Source of the DNA: Nitratireductor soli
GTDB taxonomy: Bacteria; Pseudomonadota; Alphaproteobacteria; Rhizobiales; Rhizobiaceae
Length of the DNA stretch: 64,000 nucleotides
Direction of reading: 5' to 3'
Assembly (NCBI RefSeq): GCF_001050155.1
Contig: NZ_LFVY01000004.1
Location: forward strand, 62,001-126,000
Part shown: positions 32,406 through 40,703 of the stretch, piece after piece
Layout: each line of letters opens with the position of its first letter
Numbering within the stretch: position 1 is the stretch's first letter
Notes under the pieces: model-generated
Told to the model about the DNA's origin: nothing
Databases searched by the model: none
Seen by the model: only the letters and a program-made list of their open reading frames with translations
Position numbers and translations under genes: made by a program

Positions 32406-33370
32406 CGTTTCAGGTCCCGGTAGAGCAGCAGCATGAAGGCGATGCCGCCGGTGAATTCGATAATGATGCTGAGCGCCGTGTCGAAGCCGAAGACGCGTTC
32501 GAAGATGGTTTGCCCGCCGACCAGCGCGATGATGGCGATCAGCGTCGCCGCCGGCAGCGTGTAGCGGTGGCGGTCGGTGCCCAGCGCCTGGTAGGCGAGG
32601 TTGGCGACCAGCAGGCCGAAGAAGGTGACGGGGCCGACAAGGGCCGTCGAAACCGAAACGAGGATGGCGATCATGGCGAACAGCAGCATCACCACGCGGC
32701 GATAATCGACGCCGAGATTGATTGCCACGTCGCGGCCGAGCGCCAGCACATCGAGCCGGGCGAGCAGCCGGCGGCTGAGGATGGATGTGGCGACGACGAT
32801 GACGCCGGAGACGAGCAGCAGTTCCTGGTCGATGGTGTTGAAGCTGGCGAAAAGCTGGTCCTGCAGGACGATGAACGCGTTGGGATCGAGAAGCCGCTGC
32901 ATCATCAGGGAAAGACTGCGGAAGAACACGCCGAAGACGATACCGGCCAGCACCACCAGATGCAGGCCGCGATGGCGGCCGAGAAACAGCCAGCGAAACA
33001 GTAATAGCGACAATCCGCTCATGATGAGCGCTTCCACGATGAAGCGCAGGCGCGGGTCGAAAATCGACAATTGATGCGCGCCGAGGAAGAAGACCACGGC
33101 GGTCTGGATCGCCGCATAAAGCGCATCGAAACCCATCACCGATGGGGTGAGGATGCGGTTTTGCGTGATCGTCTGGAACAGCACCGTCGAGGTCGCCACC
33201 GCGTAGGCGACGAGCGCCATGCCGATCAGCTTGGTGCCGCGGAAGGCGAGGATGAAATCCCACTGTCCCTTGGCGCCGAGCGTCATGAAGACCGCCGCGG
33301 CCACAAGCGCGCCGCCGGTCAGGCCGGCAAGCACCAGCCTTGCCCTCCGGGTGGATTGCCGTTCAGCCAA
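32402..33370 (-). CDS. Iron-siderophore ABC permease 2 (FecCD family)
   Basis: About 322 residues with eight to ten hydrophobic segments and FecCD hallmarks: TQNRILTPSVMGFDALYA near 70, ALGRDVAINLGVDY near 208, and TALVGPVTFFGLLVANLAYQALG near 239. The start is uncertain. No ATG lies in a suitable place; TTG 33370, overlapping the end of permease 1, gives the expected N-terminus ahead of the first helix. An upstream ATG in frame would need a long overlap with permease 1 and has shadow-like codons. Confidence 0.85.
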   Translation of the reverse strand: MAERQSTRRARLVLAGLTGGALVAAAVFMTLGAKGQWDFILAFRGTKLIGMALVAYAVATSTVLFQTITQNRILTPSVMGFDALYAAIQTAVVFFLGAHQLSIFDPRLRFIVEALIMSGLSLLLFRWLFLGRHRGLHLVVLAGIVFGVFFRSLSLMMQRLLDPNAFIVLQDQLFASFNTIDQELLLVSGVIVVATSILSRRLLARLDVLALGRDVAINLGVDYRRVVMLLFAMIAILVSVSTALVGPVTFFGLLVANLAYQALGTDRHRYTLPAATLIAIIALVGGQTIFERVFGFDTALSIIIEFTGGIAFMLLLYRDLKR

Positions 33371-34370
33371 AACGCGCCCGCCGCCGCAGGAGAAGATAGA
33401 GGAAAATGGCCGACCCGAGCACGCCGACCACCGTTCCCACCGGGATTTCATAGGGAAAGCGCAAGGTGCGGCCGGCAATGTCGCAGGCCAGCAGGAAGGC
33501 TGCCCCCGAAAGCGCCACCCAGGGCAGCGCGCGGCGCAGATTGTCGCCGACCATCATGCGCACCACATTGGCGACGATCAGGCCGAAGAACGGCACGGCG
33601 CCGGCGGTGACCACCGCCGCCGCCGCCACCAGGGAAACGATGCACAGGCCGAAGGCCAGGATGCGCCCATAATTGAGGCCGAGATTGCGGGTGAACGCCT
33701 CGCCGAGGCCGGCGACGGTGAAGCGGTCGGCCGCCAGATAGGACAGCGCGGCCAACAGTCCGGCGATCCATAAGAGCTCATAGCGGCCGCGCAGGACGCT
33801 GGAGAAATCTCCATTGGTCCATGCGGCGAGCGATTGCAGCAGGTCGTAGCGATAGGCGAGAAACGTCGTGACCGCGTTGATGACGCCGCCGAACATCAGG
33901 CCGAGCAGCGGGACGATCAGGCTGGCGCTTGAGGGGATCTTGGCGACGAAGCGCAGGAACAGGAACGTCGCCGCCAGGGCGAACAGCGCGGCCACGAGCA
34001 TCTTTGAAAAGATCGGCAGGGCCGGAGCCAGAAGCGCCGTCGCCAGAAGGCCGAGGCTTGCCGCCTCGACCGTGCCGGTGGTGGTGGGTTCGACGAAGCG
34101 GTTGCGAAACAGCATCTGCATGATGATCGCCGCAACGCCCATCGACATGCCGGACAGGACGATGGCCAGGGTGCGCGGAATGCGGCTGACAAACAGGAGC
34201 TGCAACGCCCTGCCATTCTCCCCGCCCTCCATCAGCGCGCCAACGGACATGTCGGCGACGCCGATGAAAATGCTCGCGGCGGCGAGGACCAGGACGAGCC
34301 CCGCCGCCAGGATCAGCCCGGCGGCGGAGCCCCATATGCCCGAACCTGCCGGCAATGCCCGCACGGCCAT
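33363..34370 (-). CDS. Iron-siderophore ABC permease 1 (FecCD family)
   Basis: 335 residues, strongly hydrophobic. Hallmarks are SRIPRTLAIVLSGMSMGVAAIIMQMLFRN near 63-91 and VTAGAVPFFGLIVANVVRMMVG near 252-273. It pairs with permease 2 to form the membrane channel for a ferric siderophore. It begins 6 bases after the binding-protein stop. Confidence 0.92.
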   Translation of the reverse strand: MAVRALPAGSGIWGSAAGLILAAGLVLVLAAASIFIGVADMSVGALMEGGENGRALQLLFVSRIPRTLAIVLSGMSMGVAAIIMQMLFRNRFVEPTTTGTVEAASLGLLATALLAPALPIFSKMLVAALFALAATFLFLRFVAKIPSSASLIVPLLGLMFGGVINAVTTFLAYRYDLLQSLAAWTNGDFSSVLRGRYELLWIAGLLAALSYLAADRFTVAGLGEAFTRNLGLNYGRILAFGLCIVSLVAAAAVVTAGAVPFFGLIVANVVRMMVGDNLRRALPWVALSGAAFLLACDIAGRTLRFPYEIPVGTVVGVLGSAIFLYLLLRRRARFG

Positions 34371-34376
34371 GGAGGC

Positions 34377-35306
34377 CTAATCCTGATTGCCGAGGGCCGT
34401 GGAAATATTGTCGACAACCGTCTGCAGCGAGGACATTCCGCCGCCGACGAGATACCAGCGCACCGTGTCGGCGTAGAAGATCCTGCCGTTCTTGGCGGCC
34501 TCGGTGGCGGCGATCAGCTCGTTGTCGAGCGTCTGTCTGGCCGTCTGGCCGGAATTGCCCACCGCCGAATCGCGGTCGACGACGATCAGCCAATCGGGGT
34601 TGGTCTTGAGAATGAACTCGAAGGAAACGGCCTCGCCATGGGTGGCAGCCTCGACATCGTCGACCGCCGGCTTGATGCCCAGATCCTGGTGGACCCATCC
34701 GAAGCGCGAGCCGGTGCCGTAGGCGGAAATCTTGCCGCCATTGGTCAGGATGACGAGCGCATTGCCGGCGCTTTCGGCCTGCTTGCGCAGATCGGCGACG
34801 GCGCCGTCGAGCTTGGCGATCAGTTCGGCAGCCTTGTCTTCCTTCCCGAAAATGCGCGCCAGCGTCTCGGCGTTTTTCTTGGCGCCGGTAAAGAATGCCT
34901 CGGGCGCCACCGTCAGGTCGATGGTCGGCGCGATGCGCGACAGGGCCGCATATTGCGGGGCCGAACGGCCGGCGACGATGATCAGATCGGGAGCCGCCGC
35001 ATTGACCGCCTCGAAATCGGGCTCGAACAGCGAGCCGATCTTCGCATGGGCGTCGCCGCGATACGTCTCCAGATAGTCGGGGATGAAGGCGGACGGCACG
35101 CCCGCCACCTCGACACCCAACGCGTCGAGCGTGTCGAGGGCTGCGAGATCGAAGGTGAAGATCTTTTTCGGCACGCCGTTCAGGACGGTCTCGCCTTGCG
35201 CATGCTGAACTTTGATTTCCTGCGCCTGGGCGAGGCTTGGCAGGACGAGGGCCGCCAGGAGGAGCAGCGGCGATAAGCGCCGGGCGAGGAAATGGGCGTT
35301 CAGCAT
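34377..35306 (-). CDS. Siderophore ABC substrate-binding protein (FatB/CeuE-like)
   Basis: 309 residues with a signal peptide (LLLLAALVLPSLAQA, cleavage near 28), class III binding protein. LDTLDALGVEVAGVPS near 56-71 and FEAVNAAAPDLIIVAGRSAPQYAAL near 97 are typical of FatB/CeuE/YclQ proteins for catecholate or mixed siderophores. The ATG follows GGAG; codons upstream in the frame are not part of the gene. It is divergent from the DUF2218 gene across a 180-bp gap with a RirA-like box. No lipoprotein Cys is seen. Confidence 0.9.
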   Translation of the reverse strand: MLNAHFLARRLSPLLLLAALVLPSLAQAQEIKVQHAQGETVLNGVPKKIFTFDLAALDTLDALGVEVAGVPSAFIPDYLETYRGDAHAKIGSLFEPDFEAVNAAAPDLIIVAGRSAPQYAALSRIAPTIDLTVAPEAFFTGAKKNAETLARIFGKEDKAAELIAKLDGAVADLRKQAESAGNALVILTNGGKISAYGTGSRFGWVHQDLGIKPAVDDVEAATHGEAVSFEFILKTNPDWLIVVDRDSAVGNSGQTARQTLDNELIAATEAAKNGRIFYADTVRWYLVGGGMSSLQTVVDNISTALGNQD

Positions 35307-35404
35307 GATCGATTGGCTCCACGATGAGAAACGGGTGGGGCAGACGGGCCATGCAGCATTTCCGCAGCAGGATCCCATCTTGCCTGGCCACCGGTTATCA
35401 AATA

Positions 35405-35419
35405 TGAATATGACAATCA
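35405..35419. promoter_or_regulatory. Possible RirA iron-response box (TGA-N9-TCA)
   Basis: TGA-ATATGACAA-TCA lies in the divergent promoter of the siderophore uptake operon and the DUF2218 gene. TGA-N9-TCA is the published core of the rhizobial RirA/IRO box. A short motif like this can occur by chance, so the call rests mostly on context. Confidence 0.4.
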
Positions 35420-35486
35420 ACTTTAATGGCGCGGCAATGAGCCGTTATCGCCAATGTGGATTTCCCGGTTTCAAGGAGTTCTGCCA

Positions 35487-35774
35487 ATGCCCCGTTCGAC
35501 GGCCGTCATCGCGACCGGACACGCGTCCAAATATCTTCAGCAGCTTTGCAAGCATTTTGCCCACAAGGTCTCGGTCGAGTTCGATACCGAGCGCGGGCGG
35601 ATCGATTTTCCCTTTGGCGAATGCGGTCTGCGGGCCGGCGAAAATGCCCTCACCATCGACTGTACGACGAAGACCGATGAGGATATCGAGCGGGCTCAGA
35701 ATGTGGTCTTCGACCATCTGAAGCGCTTCGCCTGGCGCGAGGAGCTCGAAGCCAACTGGTCGGTCTCCGTCTAA
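35487..35774 (+). CDS. DUF2218 family protein
   Basis: 95 residues. ATGHASKYLQQLCKHFAHKV near 10-29 and VVFDHLKRFAWREELEANW near 72-90 match the DUF2218 pattern (YLQQLCKHW...HL.RFA.RE.L...W). AAGGAG lies 8 bases before the ATG. Such genes are often found beside siderophore or iron-responsive genes, as here, but no biochemical role is established to my knowledge. Small, soluble, probably cytosolic. Confidence 0.85.
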   Translation: MPRSTAVIATGHASKYLQQLCKHFAHKVSVEFDTERGRIDFPFGECGLRAGENALTIDCTTKTDEDIERAQNVVFDHLKRFAWREELEANWSVSV

Positions 35775-35808
35775 ACGGTTCAGTGCTTCATGGAATGGCT
35801 GCCTCGGT

Positions 35809-36837
35809 CTATCCGGCCGCCCGCGCTTCACGGAAGGACACCAGGCGCTTGGCTTTCTCGTCCCACAGGACGAGTTTGACGCAACCCAGGCTCTCGAGAA
35901 AGGTGATGCGGCTCGTCTCGCGCAGTTTGGGATGGTCGCGCAGGACCTGCGGAAGGCGATAGAACGGCACCTTGCTCGACAAATGGTGCACGTGATGGAT
36001 GCCGATATTGCCGGTGAACCAGCGCAGCACGGCGGGCAGGTCATAATGCGAGCTGCCATGCAGCGCGGCGCGCTGGAAGTTCCATTCCTCGCCCTCCGAC
36101 CAGTGCGTTTCCTCGAACTGATGCTGGACGTAGAACAACCAGACGCCGACGGTCGCCGCCATCAGGGTGATCGGCAGCTGCACCATCAGAAATGGGCCGA
36201 GCCCCATCAGCCAGACCAGGCCGGCCACCGGCAGCGCAATGCCAAGATTGGTGGCGATGGTCGAAATCCAGGGCTGTGCGCCGTCGCGCATCATGCCGAA
36301 CGGCAGGCGGTACTGGCATAGGAACAGCCACGCCGGTCCAAGGCCGAACATCACCAGCGGATGGCGATACAGCCAATAGCGCATGCGGCCCCACCACGGC
36401 AGGGCGCGATACTCGCCGACGGTCAGCGTTTCGATGTCGCCGACGCCGCGCTTGTCGAGATTGCCGGCGGTCGCGTGATGCACCGCGTGGCTGCGCCGCC
36501 AATAGTCGTAGGGGGTCAGGGTGAGAACGCCGATGGTGCGCCCCGTCCAGTCATTGGCCATACGTCGCGGAAACAGGGCGCCATGGCCGCAATCGTGCTG
36601 CAGGATGAAAAGGCGGACCAGAAAGCCGGCCGCCGGGATGGTCAACAGGAGACCGGGCCAGAAGCCGTACACCGCGGAGAGGGCAGCCAGCGTCCAAAGC
36701 CCGGCAAAGGGAAGGGCGGTGATGACGATCTCGACCGTGCTGCGGGCGATGCTGGGTTGTCGATAGCGTGCCAGCACGGCAGTCCATGCACGGGCATCGT
36801 CTTCAATGGCGGCGCCATCGGCGGTGTTGTTTGTCAA
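35809..36837 (-). CDS. Membrane fatty acid desaturase
   Basis: About 342 residues, four hydrophobic regions and all three histidine boxes of integral-membrane di-iron desaturases: HDCGH near 80, HAVHH near 117, and HHVHH near 282 (with GNIGIHHVHHLSSKVPFY). This predicts insertion of a double bond into an acyl chain, probably a delta-12 or delta-9 type acyl-lipid enzyme. The best translation start is TTG 36837, directly behind GGGAGG. An in-frame ATG at 36876 gives 13 extra residues, but with a poor ribosome-binding site. It lies near a cold-shock gene, consistent with membrane adaptation, though co-regulation is unproven. Confidence 0.9.
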   Translation of the reverse strand: MTNNTADGAAIEDDARAWTAVLARYRQPSIARSTVEIVITALPFAGLWTLAALSAVYGFWPGLLLTIPAAGFLVRLFILQHDCGHGALFPRRMANDWTGRTIGVLTLTPYDYWRRSHAVHHATAGNLDKRGVGDIETLTVGEYRALPWWGRMRYWLYRHPLVMFGLGPAWLFLCQYRLPFGMMRDGAQPWISTIATNLGIALPVAGLVWLMGLGPFLMVQLPITLMAATVGVWLFYVQHQFEETHWSEGEEWNFQRAALHGSSHYDLPAVLRWFTGNIGIHHVHHLSSKVPFYRLPQVLRDHPKLRETSRITFLESLGCVKLVLWDEKAKRLVSFREARAAG

Positions 36838-36882
36838 AGAACCTCCCAGGCCCGGGCCTTTGCCCAGGCAAGACATATCGTA

Positions 36883-37149
36883 TCAATCAGGCGGCGGCGA
36901 AGCAATTCCAGCACTTGGCGTCGACTTGGGCTTGGACGCCTTCTTGGCGCGAGTTTTGGCAGGTGCTGGAGCCGGCTGCTTTGCTTCCATCGCCAGGCGC
37001 GCTTTTTTCAGCCGAAGGGTCTTTGCCTCACGGCTTTCCGCCTCGGCATCGATGATCGCCCGGGCGATGCTGTTCGTGGTTTCGGATTTCGTTTCCGCTT
37101 TCGGTCGGGTGGGCTTGAACAGATTGTGCTTTGTAACAGGGCTGGTCAT
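36883..37149 (-). CDS. Small Lys/Ala-rich conserved hypothetical protein
   Basis: 88 residues beginning MTSPVTKHNLFKPTRPKAET. The C-terminal half is rich in Lys, Ala and Pro (KQPAPAPAKTRAKKASKPKS), suggesting a disordered, possibly nucleic-acid-binding tail. GGAGG lies 8 bases before the ATG. Similar small proteins occur near cold-shock genes in Mesorhizobium-like genomes as far as I recall. It lies between the cspA-like gene and the desaturase, all on the minus strand. Its leader has two short hairpins (one at 37193-37211). Function unknown. Confidence 0.7.
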   Translation of the reverse strand: MTSPVTKHNLFKPTRPKAETKSETTNSIARAIIDAEAESREAKTLRLKKARLAMEAKQPAPAPAKTRAKKASKPKSTPSAGIASPPPD

Positions 37150-37286
37150 GTTGCTTGCCTCCTTTCAGAGTGTTCGCCGCGCTTCGCGGGCGAGCGGGAT
37201 CGATACCCGCTTGGGTGCCCGAAAAGCCGGAATGGGCACGCAGGGGACGGAAGCGATTCTACACGCCTCCGGTGCGCATGGCGCAT

Positions 37287-37317
37287 AAAACAAAAAGGCC
37301 GGGCAGGGGCCCGACCT
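37287..37317 (-). terminator. Rho-independent terminator of the cold-shock gene
   Basis: On the minus strand, AGGTCGGGC (37317-37309) pairs with GCCCGGCCT (37304-37296) with one G-T wobble and a 4-base loop. A T-rich run TTTTTGTTTT follows. It lies about 60 bases after the cspA-like stop codon. Confidence 0.8.
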
Positions 37318-37376
37318 CTTCTCTCATCTCGACAATCCGTGCCAGTACATCCGTGGTCACGGATCGAAGATGAAGC

Positions 37377-37586
37377 TTACGCCGACTGCAGGTTTTCTGC
37401 GGCGCTCTTGCCCGAGCGGCTGTCCTTGACGATGTCAAAGCTTACCTTCTGGCCTTCATTAAGGCCGGACATGCCGGCGCGCTCGACAGCCGAGATGTGA
37501 ACGAACACATCCGCTGCGCCGTCGTCGGGCTGAATGAAGCCGAAGCCTTTGGTGCTGTTGAAGAACTTTACGGTTCCGATGGTCAT
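37377..37586 (-). CDS. cspA: Cold-shock protein (CspA family)
   Basis: 69 residues, single CSD. RNP1 is KGFGFIQ near 13-19 and RNP2 is VFVHIS near 27-32, both needed for single-stranded RNA/DNA binding. It should act as an RNA chaperone in the cytosol. The upstream gap to 37787 (about 200 bp) has no gene and probably holds a long 5' leader. A clear terminator follows at 37287-37317. Paralogues are expected elsewhere, so the exact symbol is only family-level. Confidence 0.93.
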   Translation of the reverse strand: MTIGTVKFFNSTKGFGFIQPDDGAADVFVHISAVERAGMSGLNEGQKVSFDIVKDSRSGKSAAENLQSA

Positions 37587-37787
37587 GACGATTTCCTTTC
37601 AATCAGTCATAGAAATATGTCCACCAGGCGCCACGCCCGGCAAACGAACAGGTCGACGTTGAGAGGGAAGATCGTTAGAGCGGTTAAGGCTCGAAAACAA
37701 AGTTCAACAAGCAAGATCGATGTCGTCAGTATAGGCGCTATCGATCATTAAAACAAGGCTTCATTTATTTCTCGGGCGATGCAGGCG

Positions 37788-38636
37788 TCAGCCGCCGCTC
37801 TGCCAGAGGCGACGGCATTGTTCCAGCGCCTGCAGCAGGGAATCGGTCAGTGGATAATTGCGGGCGTGCGCGATGCCCACATTGCGCTCCAGCGTCATGC
37901 CGGCCAATTCGCAAAGCTGCGACTGGGGCCCGACGATCGCATGGCGCGGCAGGAGACAGGAGCCGAGCCCGGCGTCGAGCAGGGCGATGGCGCTTTCGTC
38001 GGAGGAGATGCGCGCCTTCACCGCCGGTGCGACGCCGCATTGCTCCAGCGCGGCCTCGAGTTGGGCTTCCACCTCGCAGCCGGTGCGCTTCAGCCATGGC
38101 AGGCCTTGCAGATCGTCGAGCGCCAGCGCCGAGCGCAGGGTCAGCGGATGCGAGCGCGGCAGGCCGAGAAGATAGGTGTCGCGCCAAAGGGGAAAGAAGA
38201 TCTCGTCGTCGCGCAATGTCGAATGGGTCACCACGCGCAAATCCGCCTCCTCGTCCTCGCCGGCCAGGATGACGTCATAGCCACCGGAGGCGCGTGAGAA
38301 CTCGCGCACCAGTGCCACGGCGCGCTCGAGCGGCAGGAAGCGTGTCAGGGAAAGGCGCAAGGGTTCCAGTGGCCGATGCTCGCGCACCACCCGATGGATC
38401 GCCTCCGCGTCGCCGAGCAGCTTGATCGCCAGCGGATAAAGCTGTTCACCGGCCGCCGTCGGTGTCACGCCCTTGGCGTGGCGGATCAGCAGCGGGCAGC
38501 CGAGCGCGCTCTCGAGCGCCTGCATGGCCGCCGAAATCGACGGTTGCGACACCCCGACCCGCCGCGCGGCGAGGCTGAGATTGCGCTCTTCATAGACGGC
38601 GACGAAGTAGCCGAGGGGGCGAATTTCCATAGTCAT
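37788..38636 (-). CDS. LysR-family regulator of the peptide/amide block
   Basis: 282 residues. Helix-turn-helix at about 1-62 (FVAVYEERNLSLAARRVGVSQPSISAAMQ split around residues 11-39), then the effector domain (about 90-275; WLKRTGCEVEAQLEAAL, DAGLGSCLLPR). Two possible ATGs (38636, 38630) both lie inside an 8-bp palindrome (38627-38645) containing ATAG-N7-CTAT. The same site is present in the dpp/M20 divergent promoter at 44448-44462, so this regulator probably controls that block as well as itself. It lies next to the dpp ATPase gene, divergently oriented with respect to neither. Confidence 0.9.
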   Translation of the reverse strand: MTMEIRPLGYFVAVYEERNLSLAARRVGVSQPSISAAMQALESALGCPLLIRHAKGVTPTAAGEQLYPLAIKLLGDAEAIHRVVREHRPLEPLRLSLTRFLPLERAVALVREFSRASGGYDVILAGEDEEADLRVVTHSTLRDDEIFFPLWRDTYLLGLPRSHPLTLRSALALDDLQGLPWLKRTGCEVEAQLEAALEQCGVAPAVKARISSDESAIALLDAGLGSCLLPRHAIVGPQSQLCELAGMTLERNVGIAHARNYPLTDSLLQALEQCRRLWQSGG

Positions 38637-38649
38637 CGACTATGGAGTC
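38627..38649. promoter_or_regulatory. Palindrome over the LysR start, ATAG-N7-CTAT site
   Basis: CCATAGTC (38627-38634), ATC, GACTATGG (38638-38645): perfect 8-bp arms, with T-N11-A geometry. GACT-ATGG-AGTC (38638-38649) is nested beside it. It covers the LysR start codon, suiting autorepression. Confidence 0.5.
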
Positions 38650-38709
38650 TATAGGAAGCCTCGGCGATTATCGATCCGCCAGCCGGCAAAAATGTGGATG
38701 GCGCCGCCG

Positions 38710-39702
38710 TCACGCCGCTTCGCCGCGCCCCTCTTCAACCGCATGGCAGGCAACGCCGGCGCGCATCGCCGGCGCTTCCCTGCGGCAGCGGTCGTTGGCC
38801 AGCGGGCAGCGCGGATGGAAGGTGCAGCCCGGGGGCGGCGTGATCGGATTGGGGATTTCGCCCTGCACGGCCGTCCGCGTCGCGCCGATGGCGGCAATGT
38901 CCGGCACCGCCTGCAACAGCATGCGCGTATAGGGATGACGCGGATTGCGGAACATGTCGCGTCCCTCGCCGATCTCCACCAGCCGGCCGAGATACATGAC
39001 GCCGGTCTGGTCGGCCATGTGGCGCACGACGGCGAGATTGTGGCTGATGATCAGATAGGTCAGGCCGAACTGTTCCTGCAGGTCGCGCATCAAATTGAGA
39101 ATCTGCGCCTGCACCGACACGTCCAGCGCCGAGGTCGGTTCGTCGCAAACGATCAGCTCGGGCTTGGAGGCCAGCGCCCGGGCGATCGCCACGCGCTGCC
39201 TTTGCCCGCCGGAAAACTCGTGCGGGAACTTGCGCGCATCGGCGGCGTGCAGGCCGACCAGCGCCAGCAGTTCATCGACCCGCATGTCCATCTCGCGCTT
39301 GCTGGTTGCCAGGCCGAAGGCGCGGATCGGCTCGGCGATGATGCGCCCGACACGCCAGCGCGGATTGAGGCTTGCGTAGGGGTCCTGGAAGACCATCTGC
39401 ATGCGCCGCCGCAATGCCTTGACGGCGCCGCCGCGCGCCTGCGGGCCAAGCTTGACGCCGTCGATCTCGACCGCGCCGCCGGTTGGCCGCAGAAGGCCGA
39501 CCACCATGCGCGCCACCGTCGATTTGCCGGAGCCGGATTCGCCGACGAGCGCGAAGGTCTTGCCGCGCGGCACGGAGAAACTGACGCCGTCGACGGCTTT
39601 CAGAAATTGCTTCTCGCCGCCTTCCAGCACCCGGTTGAGCCAAGGCTTGGAGACATCGAAGGTGCGCCGCAATTCGGCGATCTGGACGAAATCCTGTTTC
39701 AC
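38710..39702 (-). CDS. Dipeptide/oligopeptide ABC ATP-binding protein (DppF/OppF type)
   Basis: 330 residues. Walker A GESGSGKST near 54-62, Q-loop MVFQDPYASLNPRW near 103, signature [15 protein letters not shown] near 163, and Walker [17 protein letters not shown] near 184. The C-terminal oligopeptide-type extension has GCTFHPRCPLANDRC with Cys residues near 293-307 (possible 4Fe-4S or structural Cys). The GTG start overlaps the DppD-like stop (GTGA). Confidence 0.93.
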   Translation of the reverse strand: MKQDFVQIAELRRTFDVSKPWLNRVLEGGEKQFLKAVDGVSFSVPRGKTFALVGESGSGKSTVARMVVGLLRPTGGAVEIDGVKLGPQARGGAVKALRRRMQMVFQDPYASLNPRWRVGRIIAEPIRAFGLATSKREMDMRVDELLALVGLHAADARKFPHEFSGGQRQRVAIARALASKPELIVCDEPTSALDVSVQAQILNLMRDLQEQFGLTYLIISHNLAVVRHMADQTGVMYLGRLVEIGEGRDMFRNPRHPYTRMLLQAVPDIAAIGATRTAVQGEIPNPITPPPGCTFHPRCPLANDRCRREAPAMRAGVACHAVEEGRGEAA

Positions 39703-40694
39703 GAGGCCATCTCCTCATGTGTGTAGAGGTGGCAGGCGACCCGGCGCGCGCCGCGCGGTTCCGGCTCGGGCCTTAGTGTGGTGCAGATGTCGAAACAGCG
39801 GTCGCAGCGCGGGTGAAAGGCGCACCCGTCGGGCAAGGAAGCCAGGCGCGGCATCGAGCCGGGAATCTGCACCAGCCGGTCGGCATCCGACACCAGCGAG
39901 GGGATGGCGCTCATCAGGCCGCGCGCATAGGGGTGCATGGGGCGGCCGATGATGTCGGCGACCGGGCCTTTCTCGACGATGCGCCCGGCATACATCACCG
40001 CCACCTGGTCGGCGGTCTCGGCAATGACGCCCATATCGTGCGTCACGAGCATGACGGCCGTGCCGCGCTCGGCGCACAGCTTCTTGATCAGCGCGATGAT
40101 CTGCGCCTGCACGGAAACATCGAGCGCCGTCGTCGGCTCGTCGGCCACCACCAGTTTCGGCTCGGCCGCCAGCGCCAGGGCGATCACCACGCGCTGGCGC
40201 ATGCCACCGGAAAATTCATGCGGATAGGAATCGATGCGCTGTTCCGGCGCGGGAATGCCGACATCGGCCAAAAGGTCGATGGCCCGGGCGCGCGCGGCGC
40301 GCGCCGACAGCGGCAGATGCGTGCGGATCGTCTCGGTCAGCTGATCGCCGATGCGGTAGAGCGGATTGAGGCTGGTCAGCGGATCCTGGAAGATCATGCC
40401 GATCTCCTTGCCGCGCACACGGCGCATCTCCTCGGCGCCGAGATTGTCGATGCGCCGGCCGGCAAGGCGGATTTCCCCGCCGCTGATGTGGCCGGGCGGC
40501 TCGATCAGGCCGACGACCGCCGATCCGGTGACCGATTTTCCGGCACCCGATTCACCGACCACGCCCAGCACCTCGCCGGGCGCGATGTCGAAGGAGATGC
40601 CGTCTATGGCCTTCAAGGCGCCGCGTCGGGTGGAGAAATCCACATGCAGGTCGCGGACGGAAAGCACCGGCTCGTTTGTCGGAATGTCTGTCAC
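39699..40694 (-). CDS. Dipeptide/oligopeptide ABC ATP-binding protein (DppD/OppD type)
   Basis: 331 residues. Walker A GESGAGKSV near 43-51, MIFQDPLTSLNPLYRIGDQ near 99, signature FSGGMRQRVVIALAL near 162, and Walker B LVVADEPTTALDVSVQ near 182. C-terminal GCAFHPRCDRCFDIC near 297-311 carries a Cys cluster typical of the family. GTG start. It forms a heterodimer with the DppF-type protein. Confidence 0.93.
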   Translation of the reverse strand: MTDIPTNEPVLSVRDLHVDFSTRRGALKAIDGISFDIAPGEVLGVVGESGAGKSVTGSAVVGLIEPPGHISGGEIRLAGRRIDNLGAEEMRRVRGKEIGMIFQDPLTSLNPLYRIGDQLTETIRTHLPLSARAARARAIDLLADVGIPAPEQRIDSYPHEFSGGMRQRVVIALALAAEPKLVVADEPTTALDVSVQAQIIALIKKLCAERGTAVMLVTHDMGVIAETADQVAVMYAGRIVEKGPVADIIGRPMHPYARGLMSAIPSLVSDADRLVQIPGSMPRLASLPDGCAFHPRCDRCFDICTTLRPEPEPRGARRVACHLYTHEEMAS

Positions 40695-40703
40695 GGGGCG
40701 CTC

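Noticed and set aside
35396-35416. Possible fifth tripartite operator (TCAAATATGAA core) in the siderophore promoter
   Set aside because: The core resembles copy 2, but the outer half-sites read TATC, GAAT and AATC instead of GTTC/GAAC/GTTC, and the context is iron uptake; more likely chance or part of an iron site.
37193-37211. Possible tRNA or riboswitch in the leader of the small Lys-rich gene
   Set aside because: Only short 6-bp hairpins; no cloverleaf, T-loop or known riboswitch core.
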